The notes under the pieces are model-generated. The model searched no databases. It worked only from the letters and a program-made list of their open reading frames with translations, and was not told the DNA's origin. Both the position numbers and the translations under genes were made by a program. Shown here piece after piece: positions 12,217 through 23,600 of a stretch of DNA of 64,000 bases. This stretch comes from Odontocerum albicorne (taxonomy: Eukaryota; Arthropoda; Insecta; Trichoptera; Odontoceridae): NCBI GenBank assembly GCA_949825065.1, contig OX463842.1, positions 48,281,436 through 48,345,435 of the forward strand. Reading direction: 5' to 3'. How positions within the stretch are numbered: position 1 is the stretch's first letter; each line of letters begins with the position of its first letter.

Positions 12217-14490
12217 CTTATATCATCCATTTATTTTAATACTATGACTTGGCTTTATGCACAGAGACAAGAAAAAAACAAAATTTCAATTCAGCATCCT
12301 AATCAAGATAGTCTCTATCCTCTGCAAAGAGAAAAAATTGTATCATATCTGATAAAGCCCAATGAAACTGGTAAAACCACAGTACTCAAAAACATATATA
12401 AAATTACTTTAAGCATTGTATAAACAAAAATTGCATTTTGTGCTATGATTATTTTGGCCATAAAATATTATTCACATATTTTAAACTTCATTTCTCTTTT
12501 ACATAAATTTGTTTCTCCTTATATGCTATATCACTTTATGAGAATTCGCAATAATGCGATTTGAATAAAATTATTATAATATAAAAATTATAAAACATCA
12601 ATTTGAATTTATTCAATTGAAAGGAATAAATAAGCTATTGGTTGAAAATAAAAACCATTTTTAGGTTACCAATCTCATTCAGGTTAAAATCAATTCACTT
12701 AACGCATTTTTTTAATTACACGATTTTTTCTAGAATTAATTAATTGCATAAAACTGGGGATACCTGTATAAAAGCTAAACATTTTCAATGGAAATTCGGT
12801 GCCCTGAAACTTTTTTACATATATTGGAAATTCATCAACATTTTATTTTATTTTAATCACTAAACCCAACAACATGAAAAGAAAATGCAATAATTTTCTT
12901 TGTTAAAATGTAATTTTCATGAATATTTACTTGTTAAAACTATATGTCATTGTTGCTCTATCTAATTTAGGTAATATTTATTTTTCCAATGTGTTGGAAA
13001 AAGGATAAATGGTGTCACTAAAACTGTCTTATATACAAATATATAAATATTTGATATTGATGAAAAAAATAATCATATATATGTATTAATATGACATGCC
13101 TAGTAAAATGAAATAAATGTGTCCATGTTCATTTTATTGAATTGGCGACTTTTAAATGTTTACATGTGGAATAAACAAATATTTGGATTCAATAAAGTAT
13201 AAAAAAAAACCTTGTTTTATTTTTAAATAACACAAATTTTCATATTTAATCTTAAAAAGTATGATCACGTGTCAGATTTCAATGGCTTAAAATTATGTAG
13301 GGAAGAAACCACACTCTGTTGACATTATTTAGCGTGCTAAACAATCACAATTCTCCTTGGCATCTTCGCAAAAAAAAAAACACTTTCTTTCGTCCAAGCA
13401 TGGATGTTTTCTAGAATCGGGTGATGAGAGACCGCTTTGCATACTAACAAACCATACATTTTACATATTAATTTGCAGTGTATTTATTGTAGAAGGACTG
13501 TGAAACAAACTGTCAGGTGTTATCAGATGTGCACCATCCTTTTTTACGTTCAAGAAAGAATTAAAAAAAATATCACATTACCCACAATATCCTTTCATCC
13601 TAATTTTCCCTTATTTCCCTCCCTTATCCTTGAACAAATTGCTTTCCTCTCGTTTTACCATTATTGTTTATAGATTAGTATTTTTTACTTGCATTTAAGG
13701 AACAACTATTGATAAATGTGTCATAGACCAAAACATTACATATCCAAGATGAGCTGGTTGGTTGGAATAAATTTCTGTATAGTAACAAGCTTGCACATAA
13801 AATAATAAATAAATATCTTCTCTTTTTTGTTGGATATGCACTTTCTTCATAATATTTATTTTCATACATACCCCTACGATTTTATCATTCGCAATAAAAT
13901 AGGAACATTTACAACAAAACATTAAAATACTCGTATATATAATTTATATAAAAGTAAATAAATAAAATGTATTTGATAAGCTATTGGTTCAAAACTACAT
14001 TAGAAATAATGTCTATATGCAGAGGAGCAAATATATCACACAATTGGCCTTAAATAGATAATCAAAAGTCTGTGAATTTAAAATTCAGAAGACCAAATCT
14101 GACAAAAACATTTAATTATTAATTACACAATCACTAAATATTCGATACTAAAATCTACAATTAAAAGTTTTCGACAAATTAATATTCACAGTTGTAAAAT
14201 CATTAAAGGTAAAATAATAAAAAAATCTTAAAAATAAGTAATAATTAATATGAAAAGAGCACTTGAAAACCCATACTTATGATAATAATCTTAAGATATT
14301 TAGATATTAAATTTTTAGATATAAGGGAAGTCACGGGAAATTAATTACTAGTGAACGCGCAATATACTGACCATCCTGCTGCCAGGGCCGGCTAGTATGT
14401 GGATCTTTGATATTCATAGAAAATACTTTTTGGATATAAAATTTTACGAAATTAACACTTTTTCGAATTAAAACACATTCAATATGTATT
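12217..14490. other. AT-rich gap, no supported gene
   Basis: No convincing exon, RNA gene or element ends. A GC-richer patch at 13260-13440 contains, on the minus strand, a short ATGCCAAGGAGAATTG start that stops after a few codons. I regard it as unassigned. Confidence 0.5.
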
Positions 14491-14495
14491 TTATA

Positions 14496-15170
14496 TTGGG
14501 TGTACAAATTAGTTCGGTCCGTTTTTTTGTGTTCAAAAATGCCTTTATTTCTAAACATAATGAATGAACAGATCAATTAAAGTATTGTCCATCGCTGGCT
14601 ACTACTTTTTCCCATCTCTCAGGCAATTTTCGAATTCAATCTCGAAAAAATGACTCGTCTTTTGAGGCGATCCAAGTTTGGAGCCAATTTTCGGTTTCTA
14701 CGAAAGAAGTGAACTGGTGACCTGCCAAATCGTGCTGCATCCTTCGGAACAACCAGTAATCAGAAGGAGCAATGTCCGAGGAATACGGTGCGTGCGGTAA
14801 AACATCCCATTTGAGCGTTTCCAAATATTTTTTTACGACTTTTGCGACATGAGGCTGAGCGTTGTCATGAAGAAGAATAGCTTTATCATGTTGTTTATAG
14901 TTAGGGCATTAACATTGTGGAGGTTTAAAAACATTGTAATTTATTTTTATCAAACACTGTTTATTCCACTTTTTTATGACGGTTTGTTTGCGCTCCCCTG
15001 AAGATGAGGTGAAAGCCTTGAAACCGGTAGGGTTATACCGTCATAAAAAAAAAAAGTGGAATAAACAGTGTTTGATAAAAATAAATTACAATGACTTTAT
15101 CATGTCTTTGCTCGTATTCCGGCCGTTTTTTTCACGGCTCAAATGAATTAATTGTAGCCGATACCGATTG
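14496..15170 (-). mobile_element. mariner family B copy 2, truncated and interrupted
   Basis: TA-flanked left end TTGGGTGTACAAATTAGTTC. The minus strand encodes the transposase C-terminal half: YSSDIAPSDYWLF with the third catalytic Asp, then WIASKDESFFRD. After a 204-bp insertion (14891-15094) the frame resumes with the upstream block ending KDMIK. The N-terminal half is missing. Confidence 0.85.
14891..15094. mobile_element. Penelope-like insertion with inverted arms and hammerhead-like core
   Basis: Seen: the host mariner sequence CTTTATCATG is present on both sides (14881-14890 and 15095-15104), a perfect 10-bp target duplication. The insert has arms of about 51 bp (14932-14982) and 56 bp (15038-15093) that are inverted copies except for the length of an A run. 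Between them lie CTGAAGA (14998-15004), a GAGG/CCTT stem, GAAAC (15020-15024), a CGGTA/TACCG stem and GTC (15040-15042). Known: CUGANGA, GAAAC and a GUC cleavage triplet form the hammerhead core, and Penelope-like elements carry such motifs. The usual stem I next to CUGAAGA is not visible, so activity is uncertain. Confidence 0.55.
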
Positions 15171-15309
15171 TATTCAAGTTAACTGGCGTACCTAGGCTGC
15201 ATAATAACAAGATAATTCTAATATTTTAGGGAATAAACTCCAATTTTTCATACTTCCATTAATAGTTTTACTAAAGTGGCTAACGAAAGTGAGTTATTCA
15301 TCAAATACA

Positions 15310-15790
15310 ACTCCCAAATACTCGTATCAAAATCTGCTAAGACGATAGTCCATAGCACTACTTAAGTACCAACTTTGATACATGGTAGTGAAACCTGAAT
15401 GTCAAACTAGACTGAAAATAGCCGAATAAATGCTGTAGTAATGCATGTACTTAGAGAAGTATGTGGGGTGATAATGTAAGACAATATGGATAGGAATTAA
15501 GTGATTAGGGATGAATGTGAATTTAAGGCTTAGTAAGATGTTGTTGAAGATGAAAATAAGCACTCTGAGATGGTTTGGGTATGCGCAATGAATGAATGAA
15601 GAAATATTAATAAAACAAATCTACAGTGCAAATGTGAGTAGAAGACGTGGTAGGATCAAGTTGATATTTTGAAAATGTTAAACATTAGAGAAATCATAGG
15701 AGATGAAGTTGTATGGATGCAAAAATGAAAAAAAATTGTCTAAGTAGGAAGTTTTGTGCTGTCTCCTCTCTGCATACCCTGACAGATATG
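15310..15790 (+). pseudogene. LINE tail (family L1a, MNEE-type)
   Basis: Broken plus-strand frames correspond to the RT C-terminal tail shared with 19235-19740, 33500-34010 and others: a TLIHGSET-like block, LREVCGVI, a WFGYAQ block and a Q-IYSANVSRRRG block. The sequence ends near the recurring CTACCC...GACAG tail. Confidence 0.7.
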
Positions 15791-16220
15791 TGTATATAAG
15801 TACGTGATGGTGTGTATATATGTACAACTCCAAGATCTATAATTTTAGAGACTTTCTCCAGAGATGAATTATATCCATTATTTTTTATACTCGTACTATG
15901 CATTTCTCCTTGAATCTCCTGAAATGGGATCTTGAACTTGAAAATTTTATTTAGCTCATGATCACTTTGGACTACCCTCTGAGGAGTTAACTGGACAATT
16001 TTGGGTTCCATTTTTATTGGTATTTAATAAAAGATTATACATATCACTAAACAACTTTCAAGAAATTACTACAACGCAAAACGCCCGCTGGGTTGTACTG
16101 TATACGACGAAAATTTAAATAACACAATTCTTTCCAAGAACATGTTTAATTGCTGCTATTTTTATTCCTTTGTATATTGGAAACTTCAATAATTACAAAA
16201 CAAATTGGAGAGTCGGAAAT
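15791..16220. other. short gap
   Basis: No defended feature. The minus strand stays open for about 100 codons up to 16011 but its composition is AT-rich and I recognise no family. I treat it as non-coding. Confidence 0.4.
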
Positions 16221-16221
16221 A

Positions 16222-17315
16222 TTAGGTGTACAAATAAGTTTCTACCGTTTTTTATCAAAAATTGGGCATTTATTGTGAAAGAACGGAACCTCATGTTTTA
16301 TTCGAAGTATTGCCCATCGCTTGCCACTACTTTTTCCCATCTTTCTGGCAGCATACGGATACCGCGTCGGAAGAATGCTTCATCTTTTGAGGCTATCCAC
16401 GAATCAACCCAATTTTTGGTATCTTCATATGAAGTGCTGCTCAGACAGGCCATGCGTCATCGATCGAAACAAGTGGAAATCAGAAGCAGCAATGTCTGGT
16501 GAATACGGCGGGTGGTTGAGCAACTCATAATACACGACATCAAGCTGATCCCACCAAATAAACAGCAAGAGTTTTTTTCCATGAATATTTGGCTTAGCCG
16601 TAGATGTTGAAGGATGACCAGGGAGTCCACATGATTTCTTCCTTTTTGAATTATCATAGTGGATCCATTTTTCATCACCAGTGACTATACGGTGCAGAAA
16701 ACCTTTTCGTTTATGCCTGGCAAGCAGCATTTCACACGTGGAAAATCGGCATTCAACGTTTCTGGGTGTCAGTTCATATGGAACTAAATTTCCTTGTTTT
16801 TGAATCATTCCCAATGATTTCAACCGATGTGAAATTGCTTGTTGAGTCACTCCTAATGTAAGTGCAAGTTCTTCTTGCGTTTGCCACGAATTTTGATCCA
16901 ATAATACTTCCAATTCCGCGTCTACGTACACTTTCGGCCTTCCGCTACGTTTTTTGTCTTCGATGTCAAATTCACCGTTCTTAAACTTTTAAAACTACTC
17001 ACGACAACTTCTCTCACTTAAGGCAGCCTCACCATATGCTTCTACAAGCAATCGATGCGCCTCAGCTGCAGATTTCTTCGAATTGAAGAAGTAAATCAAA
17101 AGTTCCCGCAAATTACGCTTATTCGGCTCAAAACTTGACATTTTCGCACACAAAAGAATATATTATACTGATAAAAATTCACAAATATTTCAAGGTTATG
17201 TTGTTGACAGATGTCCAACCTTACGACAATGACGTTTTACATCTGACAATTTTAACCATAACTTACTGGTGGCGCCAACTTTTGTCAAACGGCGGCGGCT
17301 TATTTGTACACCTGA
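16222..17315 (-). mobile_element. mariner family A copy 2, internal deletion
   Basis: TA-flanked 1094-bp element with ends TTAGGTGTACAAATAAG and, read inward, TCAGGTGTACAAATAAG. Compared with 2161-3449 it lacks about 195 bp between the GGCGGGTGG and GAGCAACTCATAATACACG positions. That interval normally encodes the HDNARPH region with the second catalytic Asp. Confidence 0.9.
16425..16931 (-). pseudogene. mariner transposase with in-frame catalytic deletion
   Basis: A 168-codon open stretch runs from the second helix-turn-helix (LTLGVTQQAISHRLKSLGM) through VTGDEKWIHYDN to LLNHPPYSPDIAASDFHLF. The junction LLN/HPPY fuses the sequence before the missing block directly to the third-Asp motif. 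The first and third Asp blocks remain and the second is gone, so no catalysis is possible. The N-terminal part upstream is frame-broken. Confidence 0.88.
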
Positions 17316-17580
17316 TATTATAAGGACTTCTCCACATCAGCATCACCACAGACACAAGTTATCCACTTGTTTACTACACCTTCTTACTAGTATGGGTTTG
17401 ACAAGCAGATCTTTGTTTCAATCAATCGATGTTTTTCTTTACAGACAACCTACTATCTGTTAGTAAGGCTTCTGAATTTAGGAATCCTCTTATGTCAAAA
17501 GTCCTAACTTGATTTTGTCTACTTATTTAAGGTATCACCTCTAGTAGGGTTCTGCAATCTCTCTATCATACTTACAATTT

Positions 17581-17829
17581 ACGGCCTGAAAACCAGACTG
17601 GTACAAGCCACCAAAAGATGAAAGGGAGAAAATCAACTATTTGTGTCATACAAGATTGGTTAGCTTCATATAACGTCACTTGATACATTTGCTCAGAAAT
17701 AGTGTTATTATCGATAATACACCTAGATCCCTTTGGCACAATAAGGAACATATGAAATGCTATTATTTTAGCACTTAAACCAGTTTTTTTTTTTAAATGT
17801 CATTTGTACCAGTCTGGCTTTTAGGCCAT
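17581..17829. mobile_element. MITE with GGCCTGAAAACCAGACTGG ends
   Basis: The left end (GGCCTGAAAACCAGACTGGT, 17583 onward) is inverted at 17808-17829 (ACCAGTCTGGCTTTTAGGCC). A second, partial copy of the right half follows and is split by a LINE: its parts lie at 17830-17874 and 18549-18650. No coding. Confidence 0.7.
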
Positions 17830-17874
17830 CAAATGGCGGTATTATCGATAATTCACCTAGATCACCTAGATCCG

Positions 17875-18548
17875 TAGCAAACTAGAAAGCAATGCTTGCA
17901 TTTGGAGCCCGGTGGGGGCGCAGAACTCGCTCATGGTGGAGAAAGTACAAAAAAATATCTACGATATCTCTATATGAGAGAGTTCGGTGTCTATCCATGG
18001 CTTTATCCTACTTAGTTTCTGCTGGGCATGCTCGCGTATAACTTCTTGAGCGTAAAAAGAGATCTGCGTCTCCTGGTATACGTTGTCAAACTCGTTCGAG
18101 GAGTTGTGAGCTGTCCAGCATTACTACAAAGATTAGCGTTAAATGTTCCTAACAATTACACTAGACTGCGCCGGCAAGAACTGTTCTCAATAACATATGC
18201 AAGAACGGGTCTTCCAGCCGCTATGCCCGTTGGAAGGGCCTTAACTCTTCTGAACGGGACTGCTTCGGATATTGACATATTTCATATCACATTACCAAAA
18301 GCAAAAGTAAATTTTCTTCTTAGATTGAGTGCGTTAGAAAGCACTCATCAACATACTTAAGTGACTGTGAATATATGTGTATAATATGTTTGTGGGTATA
18401 TACTCGTATGTATGCATATGCATTATTTTTTATTTTATATAATTTTAAAAAAAAAATCCATGTAATTTTTCTTCTTTTTTCATGTCTTGTATTTTTCAAA
18501 GTAATTGGGCTAAGCCTGTTTTGAAAAAATAAATATAATAAATAAAAA
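17875..18548 (+). pseudogene. LINE 3' fragment with A-rich tail
   Basis: A plus-strand frame (about 18028-18360) gives LPNNY-like NVPNNYTRLRRQELFSI, TYARTGLPAAMP, then TLLNGTASDIDIFHI, which resembles the C-terminus of retrotransposon ORF2 proteins I have seen in arthropods. It ends in GGGCTAAGCCTGTTTTG and an AATAAATATAATAAATAAAA tail, as a LINE 3' end would. It sits inside a MITE copy. Confidence 0.6.
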
Positions 18549-18650
18549 ATCTCTTTGGCACAATAAGGAACATATAAAATGCTATTATTTTAGCATTTAA
18601 ACCAGTTTTTTTTTTAAATGTCACTTGTACCAATCTGGTTTTCAGGCCGT
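18549..18650. repeat. right part of second MITE copy split by LINE
   Basis: The run from CTCTTTGGCACAATAAGG to CTGGTTTTCAGGCCGTC duplicates 17729-17829 with few changes. It is the continuation of the MITE half at 17830-17874. Confidence 0.75.
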
Positions 18651-18884
18651 CAATTTTAGGTGGAATTTATAAAAAGTCAATTTATAGTTTTTTCAACTTT
18701 ATTTCTTTTTTAATCATTGTATGTAATCTGCTTGGCATTCAGATTTTTCAGTTGAATATAAAAGAAAAAACAATTAATATATGGAATAACAGGAATAAAC
18801 TCAACACTTATAAAGAAATCAAAAATTAAAATGGCTTTTCTCCTTTCACATTGTCCATGGGTATAGTTCAATAATATGGTTATA

Positions 18885-19095
18885 GTTCGGAAATTCTAGG
18901 ATGAGTCCTGTGACAGCTCATAAATTTGCCCCAATACAACCTTATGTAATGTATTTACCTAAATAACTTGCTATTTATTAGAATTGAGGCTTATATTAAA
19001 GTTGATAAAATAATTAAAATTACTGAACATCGTTACAAGGTTGTATTGGGGCAAATTTGTGAGCTGTCACAGGACTCATCCTAGAATTTCCGAAC
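18885..19095. mobile_element. MITE family M1, short form (211 bp)
   Basis: Flanked by TA. The ends GTTCGGAAATTCTAGGATGA and their inverted copy extend into about 65-70-bp arms that include TTGCCCCAATACAACCTT. An identical-length copy lies at 57854-58064. Longer relatives are at 34094-34729 and 37557-38098. No coding. Confidence 0.9.
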
Positions 19096-19234
19096 TATTG
19101 TAACTTCCAGTAACCTTTTTCCTCTGCTAAAACCAAGGCATCTTTCCATATAATGTCTAGTTGTTGAATAACCTTCTTTATTTGGTATTTGTCTGCCTCA
19201 CTTAAACTAAGACCTTTTTACAGAGAGTAATAGT

Positions 19235-19740
19235 GATTCCATCTTTTAAAGCTGTTCTTATAATTTATAATAGTATTTTGGTACCAACTTTGATATACGG
19301 GAGTGAAACATGGACGTGGAAAAAGACTGAAAGGAGCTAAATAAATGCTATAGACATGTGTGCATTAAGATGAATACTTGGAGTGACAATGTATTACAGA
19401 ATATGGAATGAAGTGATAAAGGATGAATGTGAACTTAAGCTAAGTAAGCTGAAGAAGAGCACGTTCAGATGGATTGGCTATGTGGAACGAATGAATGAAG
19501 AAAGATTAACACAACAGATATATAGCGTAAATATGAGTAGAAGGCGTGTGAAAGGAAGACTAAGGCAAGTATTGTCGGATCAAGCGAATGATATTCTGAC
19601 AGAAGGAAATGTAGAGAGTTAGAAAAATCGTAGTTGTAGAGAGTTAGAAAAATCGTAGCGAAATGTAGAGAGTTAGAAAAATCGTAGTTGTACAGATGTA
19701 GAACATGGCCAGGAGACAATATTGTCATCTGCTCTGTTCA
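19235..19740 (+). pseudogene. LINE tail (family L1a)
   Basis: Frames include LVPTLIYGSETWTWKKTERS at the start, then MTMYYRIWNEVIKDECELK, FRWIGYVERMNEERLTQQIY and RRRVKGRLRQVLSDQ. This is the RT tail of a non-LTR element. A 28-40-bp segment with GAGAGTTAGAAAAATCGTAG is tandemly repeated three times at 19612-19690. Confidence 0.78.
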
Positions 19741-20450
19741 TTAAGTCTTTGGGCTTAGAAACACTTGAGTAGACATGGAACTCGTGGTTTATCATCGCAC
19801 GTGTTGGCACACTATCCCTTACATGGAGAAGCAATTACACTAGCACTTGTGACTATTGATTGCAGATGAACTCTTTTATTAGACTCAGACCCTTTATTCT
19901 TAGAATTTGAGTCTTTGCCGTTGGAGCTTTAAATCTTGTCTCAAAGTACTCCCACCACTCTACCAAGGAACTTCAATACCATGACTTTAATTTCGGATCT
20001 TTATCAATCCTTCATAACCCATTCTTCATGTCCATAAGTCAGATTTTGCCGGCATATGGACTGATGAACTATTCATTAATCACCACACCACTGATCTATA
20101 TAAGAAACCTTTCATTACAGCTTATGAATTATATTATAAGTAAAATTAAATATTATAGTAGATTTTGAAGTCATTGAAAATTCTTTATTTGTCCACAATC
20201 ATCATCAATTTCATCAAAGATCACAATGAAATATAATACTAAGTTTTATCAAACTTATATTTATGAGTATATACAATTTAAAATTATTGCTTTTTTTCGA
20301 ATACAAGCTTATAATATATTGAAAATTATTGACATTCAATAATTTTTAGGAAGGGTACTAAGACCTTAATTTGTACATTTTTATAAATATATTTATAATT
20401 AAATTAAATATAATTTATAGGCCACTCTGTATGAACAGATAGATTTTGGT
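19741..20450. other. gap between LINE tail and FAM50
   Basis: Nothing firmly identified. The part at 19740-20120 is GC-richer than its surroundings and may be an old repeat. The part at 20120-20450 is AT-rich and downstream of the FAM50 gene. Confidence 0.45.
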
Positions 20451-20451
20451 G

Positions 20452-20457
20452 TTTATT
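20452..20457 (-). promoter_or_regulatory. candidate polyadenylation signal of FAM50
   Basis: On the minus strand AATAAA lies about 52 nt after the stop codon (TTTATT on the plus strand at 20452-20457). Position and sequence fit a poly(A) signal. Confidence 0.55.
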
Positions 20458-20508
20458 TCTTATTGACGAAAGAAATATTCTTCAAAGTATTATTCAATAA
20501 ACTTATAT

Positions 20509-20608
20509 CTATTTTCCTTTGATTGTGTATTTTGCATAAGTTTTAGTAGGATCATACGGTTCCCATCTTGAGGCCGGGAAGATGTGCTTATTTCTTTCAT
20601 ACCAGGAT
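20509..20608 (-). CDS. fam50: FAM50 exon 6, C-terminus
   Basis: Acceptor TATGTTTCCAG at 20609-20610. Encodes [20 protein letters not shown] then [12 protein letters not shown] and TAG at 20511-20509. This is the conserved FAM50 C-terminus. A SINE lies about 60 bp upstream of the acceptor in intron 5. Confidence 0.97.
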
Positions 20609-23600
20609 CTGGAAACATAAAAAAAAATTATATTCAAAATGTTGTATTTTATTGTATTACACTTCCGTTGTATATAGTACAACCCGGCTGGCAAATTGAT
20701 ATGTGGAAATCTCAATCCTACCAAAAAGATGTTAAGTGAAAATCAAACTAGAATCTTTTAAAAAAAATCAGGGTTTCCAACGGGAATCGAACCCGATACC
20801 TCCGGGCTGGAATATAGGCGTCATATCAATAGCAAGAGATGGTGCGCAAATAAATTTTATCCATTTGTAATTTCAACTAAACTAACAGGTTATTTGGAAA
20901 TATTGAAAGAGAATTCTTCAAGAAAACAATTCTTTAATTGAACAATTCTTCAAGATTTAAAATGTCAAGTTTATAAATTGTGTATTTCGTTTAAATTCTG
21001 CCTCAAAACAAATAATTCCGTACAAGCCCGGATAGCGCATCATTGTTTCCTTAAATATCTCAAAACATATGGGTTAGATTGGCTTATTTATGTCCATCTC
21101 CTGTTACACACATTTAAGCAAATATCTGTTAAGCTCAGAGTGATCACTGTCGCATAGTGAAATATTTTTACGATGTTTTTCAAGGGTCCAGACAAATAAA
21201 ACTTTTTAAAGAAGATTTTTTATGGTAGAGGCTAGTGGAATGTTGAAATAAATACATGTTTTTATAAAAGCAAAATTAAACTTCTTAAGTGAGAAAACAT
21301 CTTAAATGAAAACATCTTTTATATGTTTCTCTGAATATATTTTTATGCTAATACAGTGGGTTAAAATTGATGAAGAAACTACCACAATCACTGTTTAAAA
21401 CTATATTATGTGCCCTATCTTGCTGTGCCCTTTTTGGAGAAACCAATGCATTAAGCAAGGAAGTTCCTTCTGTATCATTCAAAGCATTACCTTACATCAT
21501 AAATAGTAGCCCAGAATATAGTGCACTTTTGTTTCATCCGCATTAGCGATGTCGCGTACGACCTTGTGGCGAATTTAATCGCTTGACTTAAAACTCCATC
21601 CCTATAAAATTCAACTTGTTCAGGATTTAAATGAACCAAACTTTGTTACAAAGTTGGATTTCGTGGCTAAAATATTTGAATAGTTCTATGAGTTAAACAA
21701 CGTGCTCTTTTCAGACGAAACACATTTCCATTAATTAGCTTAGTCAATAAGCAAAATTGCCACTATTGGAGTGATAAAAACCCAAGACTTGAAACACCAT
21801 CATAAACGAGTAACAGTTTGGGCAGTCATATCAGCGTCAAAAATCATCGGTCATTGAGCATGTGACAAGTGAACTTTATTCTGGGATATCTGTATTCTGG
21901 ATCCACTGATAAATGGTTTAGAATAGCCTTAATCACATTTATTAAACCTACTTAAGACTTGAATTGATTCATTCAAATGTGTCAATAGCAATTTGCTAAT
22001 GACAATATATCAATTGTGAGAATGCAAATAATGGATAACTGGTTTAATGGATATGTAGGGACTACCGTCGTCCCTGAATATTGTCAACACGAACCGACCT
22101 TCGGACATGTCCAAAGGTCGCATACCAGAACATTAATATTGTTTACCCGCAAATACTATTTACGTTACATTCCACAGTAGAAAGAGAACGCATCGCGCTG
22201 TCTCACCGTTTTCGTCAACAAATTATCTACCCACTATATTATTCGCAACTTATGCAACCACCTCTGCACGGCGCAGGAGTGAGATAAAAATATATTGCGG
22301 ACGCACTCACGCGCCCCGTTCTGAATATGTATAAATACCTACTTATCGATAAATAAAGAATCACTTGTTATTAATCATTTGACCATTCATCGCTGTTTAC
22401 TATTCATTGATTATTCACTCTCACTTTCCGCATTGCTAATCGAGGTATTTTATTTTAAATACCAAACAATCAAAATCATCAGCACGTCCTACTAGGACAT
22501 CCGCTAAAGATATTTTATATTAAATGTTGTCGAGTTCAGAAGGGTTTTTCTTCGGTATTTTCTCAAACTTAGGGTTGGGAGATAGGTTATTCAATTTTAC
22601 CTTAAAAAATTTTTTTTTAAATTTGCTGTATAATTTAGTATTATTTTTATCCTTGATAATAATTTTATTTTTTCCCACTAAAACCTTGTAATGGTGATTG
22701 AATTTAATAATTTTTTTAACTTTCCGATTTGAATTTGATTATTTTTCCATAATTATATTTGTATTTTCATGAATCATATTTTAAAAGATATATATGTATC
22801 CTGAATTGTTAGTTTTTTTAAGATGTTGATACATTATCTTTCGTTGTATAATTTTCACTGTGATATGTAAAAGACATTTAAGTGTCATTTATTTTGGCAA
22901 TAAATAAATAAGAAGCTACAACTATGTGGGACTAAATAAATGATTTTTGTATTGATAGTCTAGCAAAAAGCCGTGAGGATATCTAAAAAGCAAAAGAACT
23001 ACAGTAGAAACGGGATTTTACATTAATGGATTTTAAGTTTACCCGCGATTTACACCTTTTTTTTGTTGGTCCTATTTGGATCCCATACATTCCAGAATAT
23101 AATTTTACCCCAATTCACAACACGTGATAAAAATAATTCCAGCATTTTAAGCATATTTTTTTCTGAAAAACGTAAAATAACTAAAAAAAAAAATATCTTA
23201 TAAAATTCAATCCGCGACCGTGACTACGAAGCGAAACCTTGAATGCAGATTTCAGATACATTAATAATGTGTTGGTCAACTATAAAAGTATTACCAGCTT
23301 TGTCGCATTTTAACTTTTAAATTAATTTGTTCCGTTTAGCTTTTTTTTTTAAAATTATTTTGTTCTTTTATCATAGAGAACATTTTGCTAGACGTTAAAT
23401 ATAATTATTAACGCTATTGAACATTAAAATATATTTTTGTTATTGTTTACATAAAAAATTCTCATCACCATCCAAATGACATACGAAAAGCTTCATTCAG
23501 AATTCTGTTATTAAATTAGAATCTGTCTTGCAGAATTTCAGAATTCATAATTGTCACCAAAGCAAGGTCTCCAATTTTTTGAAGAAAATATCTTAATATA

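Noticed and set aside
18028..18360. Stand-alone host gene of 110 aa
   Set aside because: The wording and the following A-rich tail fit the end of a LINE ORF2; no splice or promoter context.
20665..20850. Possible tRNA gene on the minus strand
   Set aside because: Only the B-box half is good; the body continues as the shared SINE sequence.
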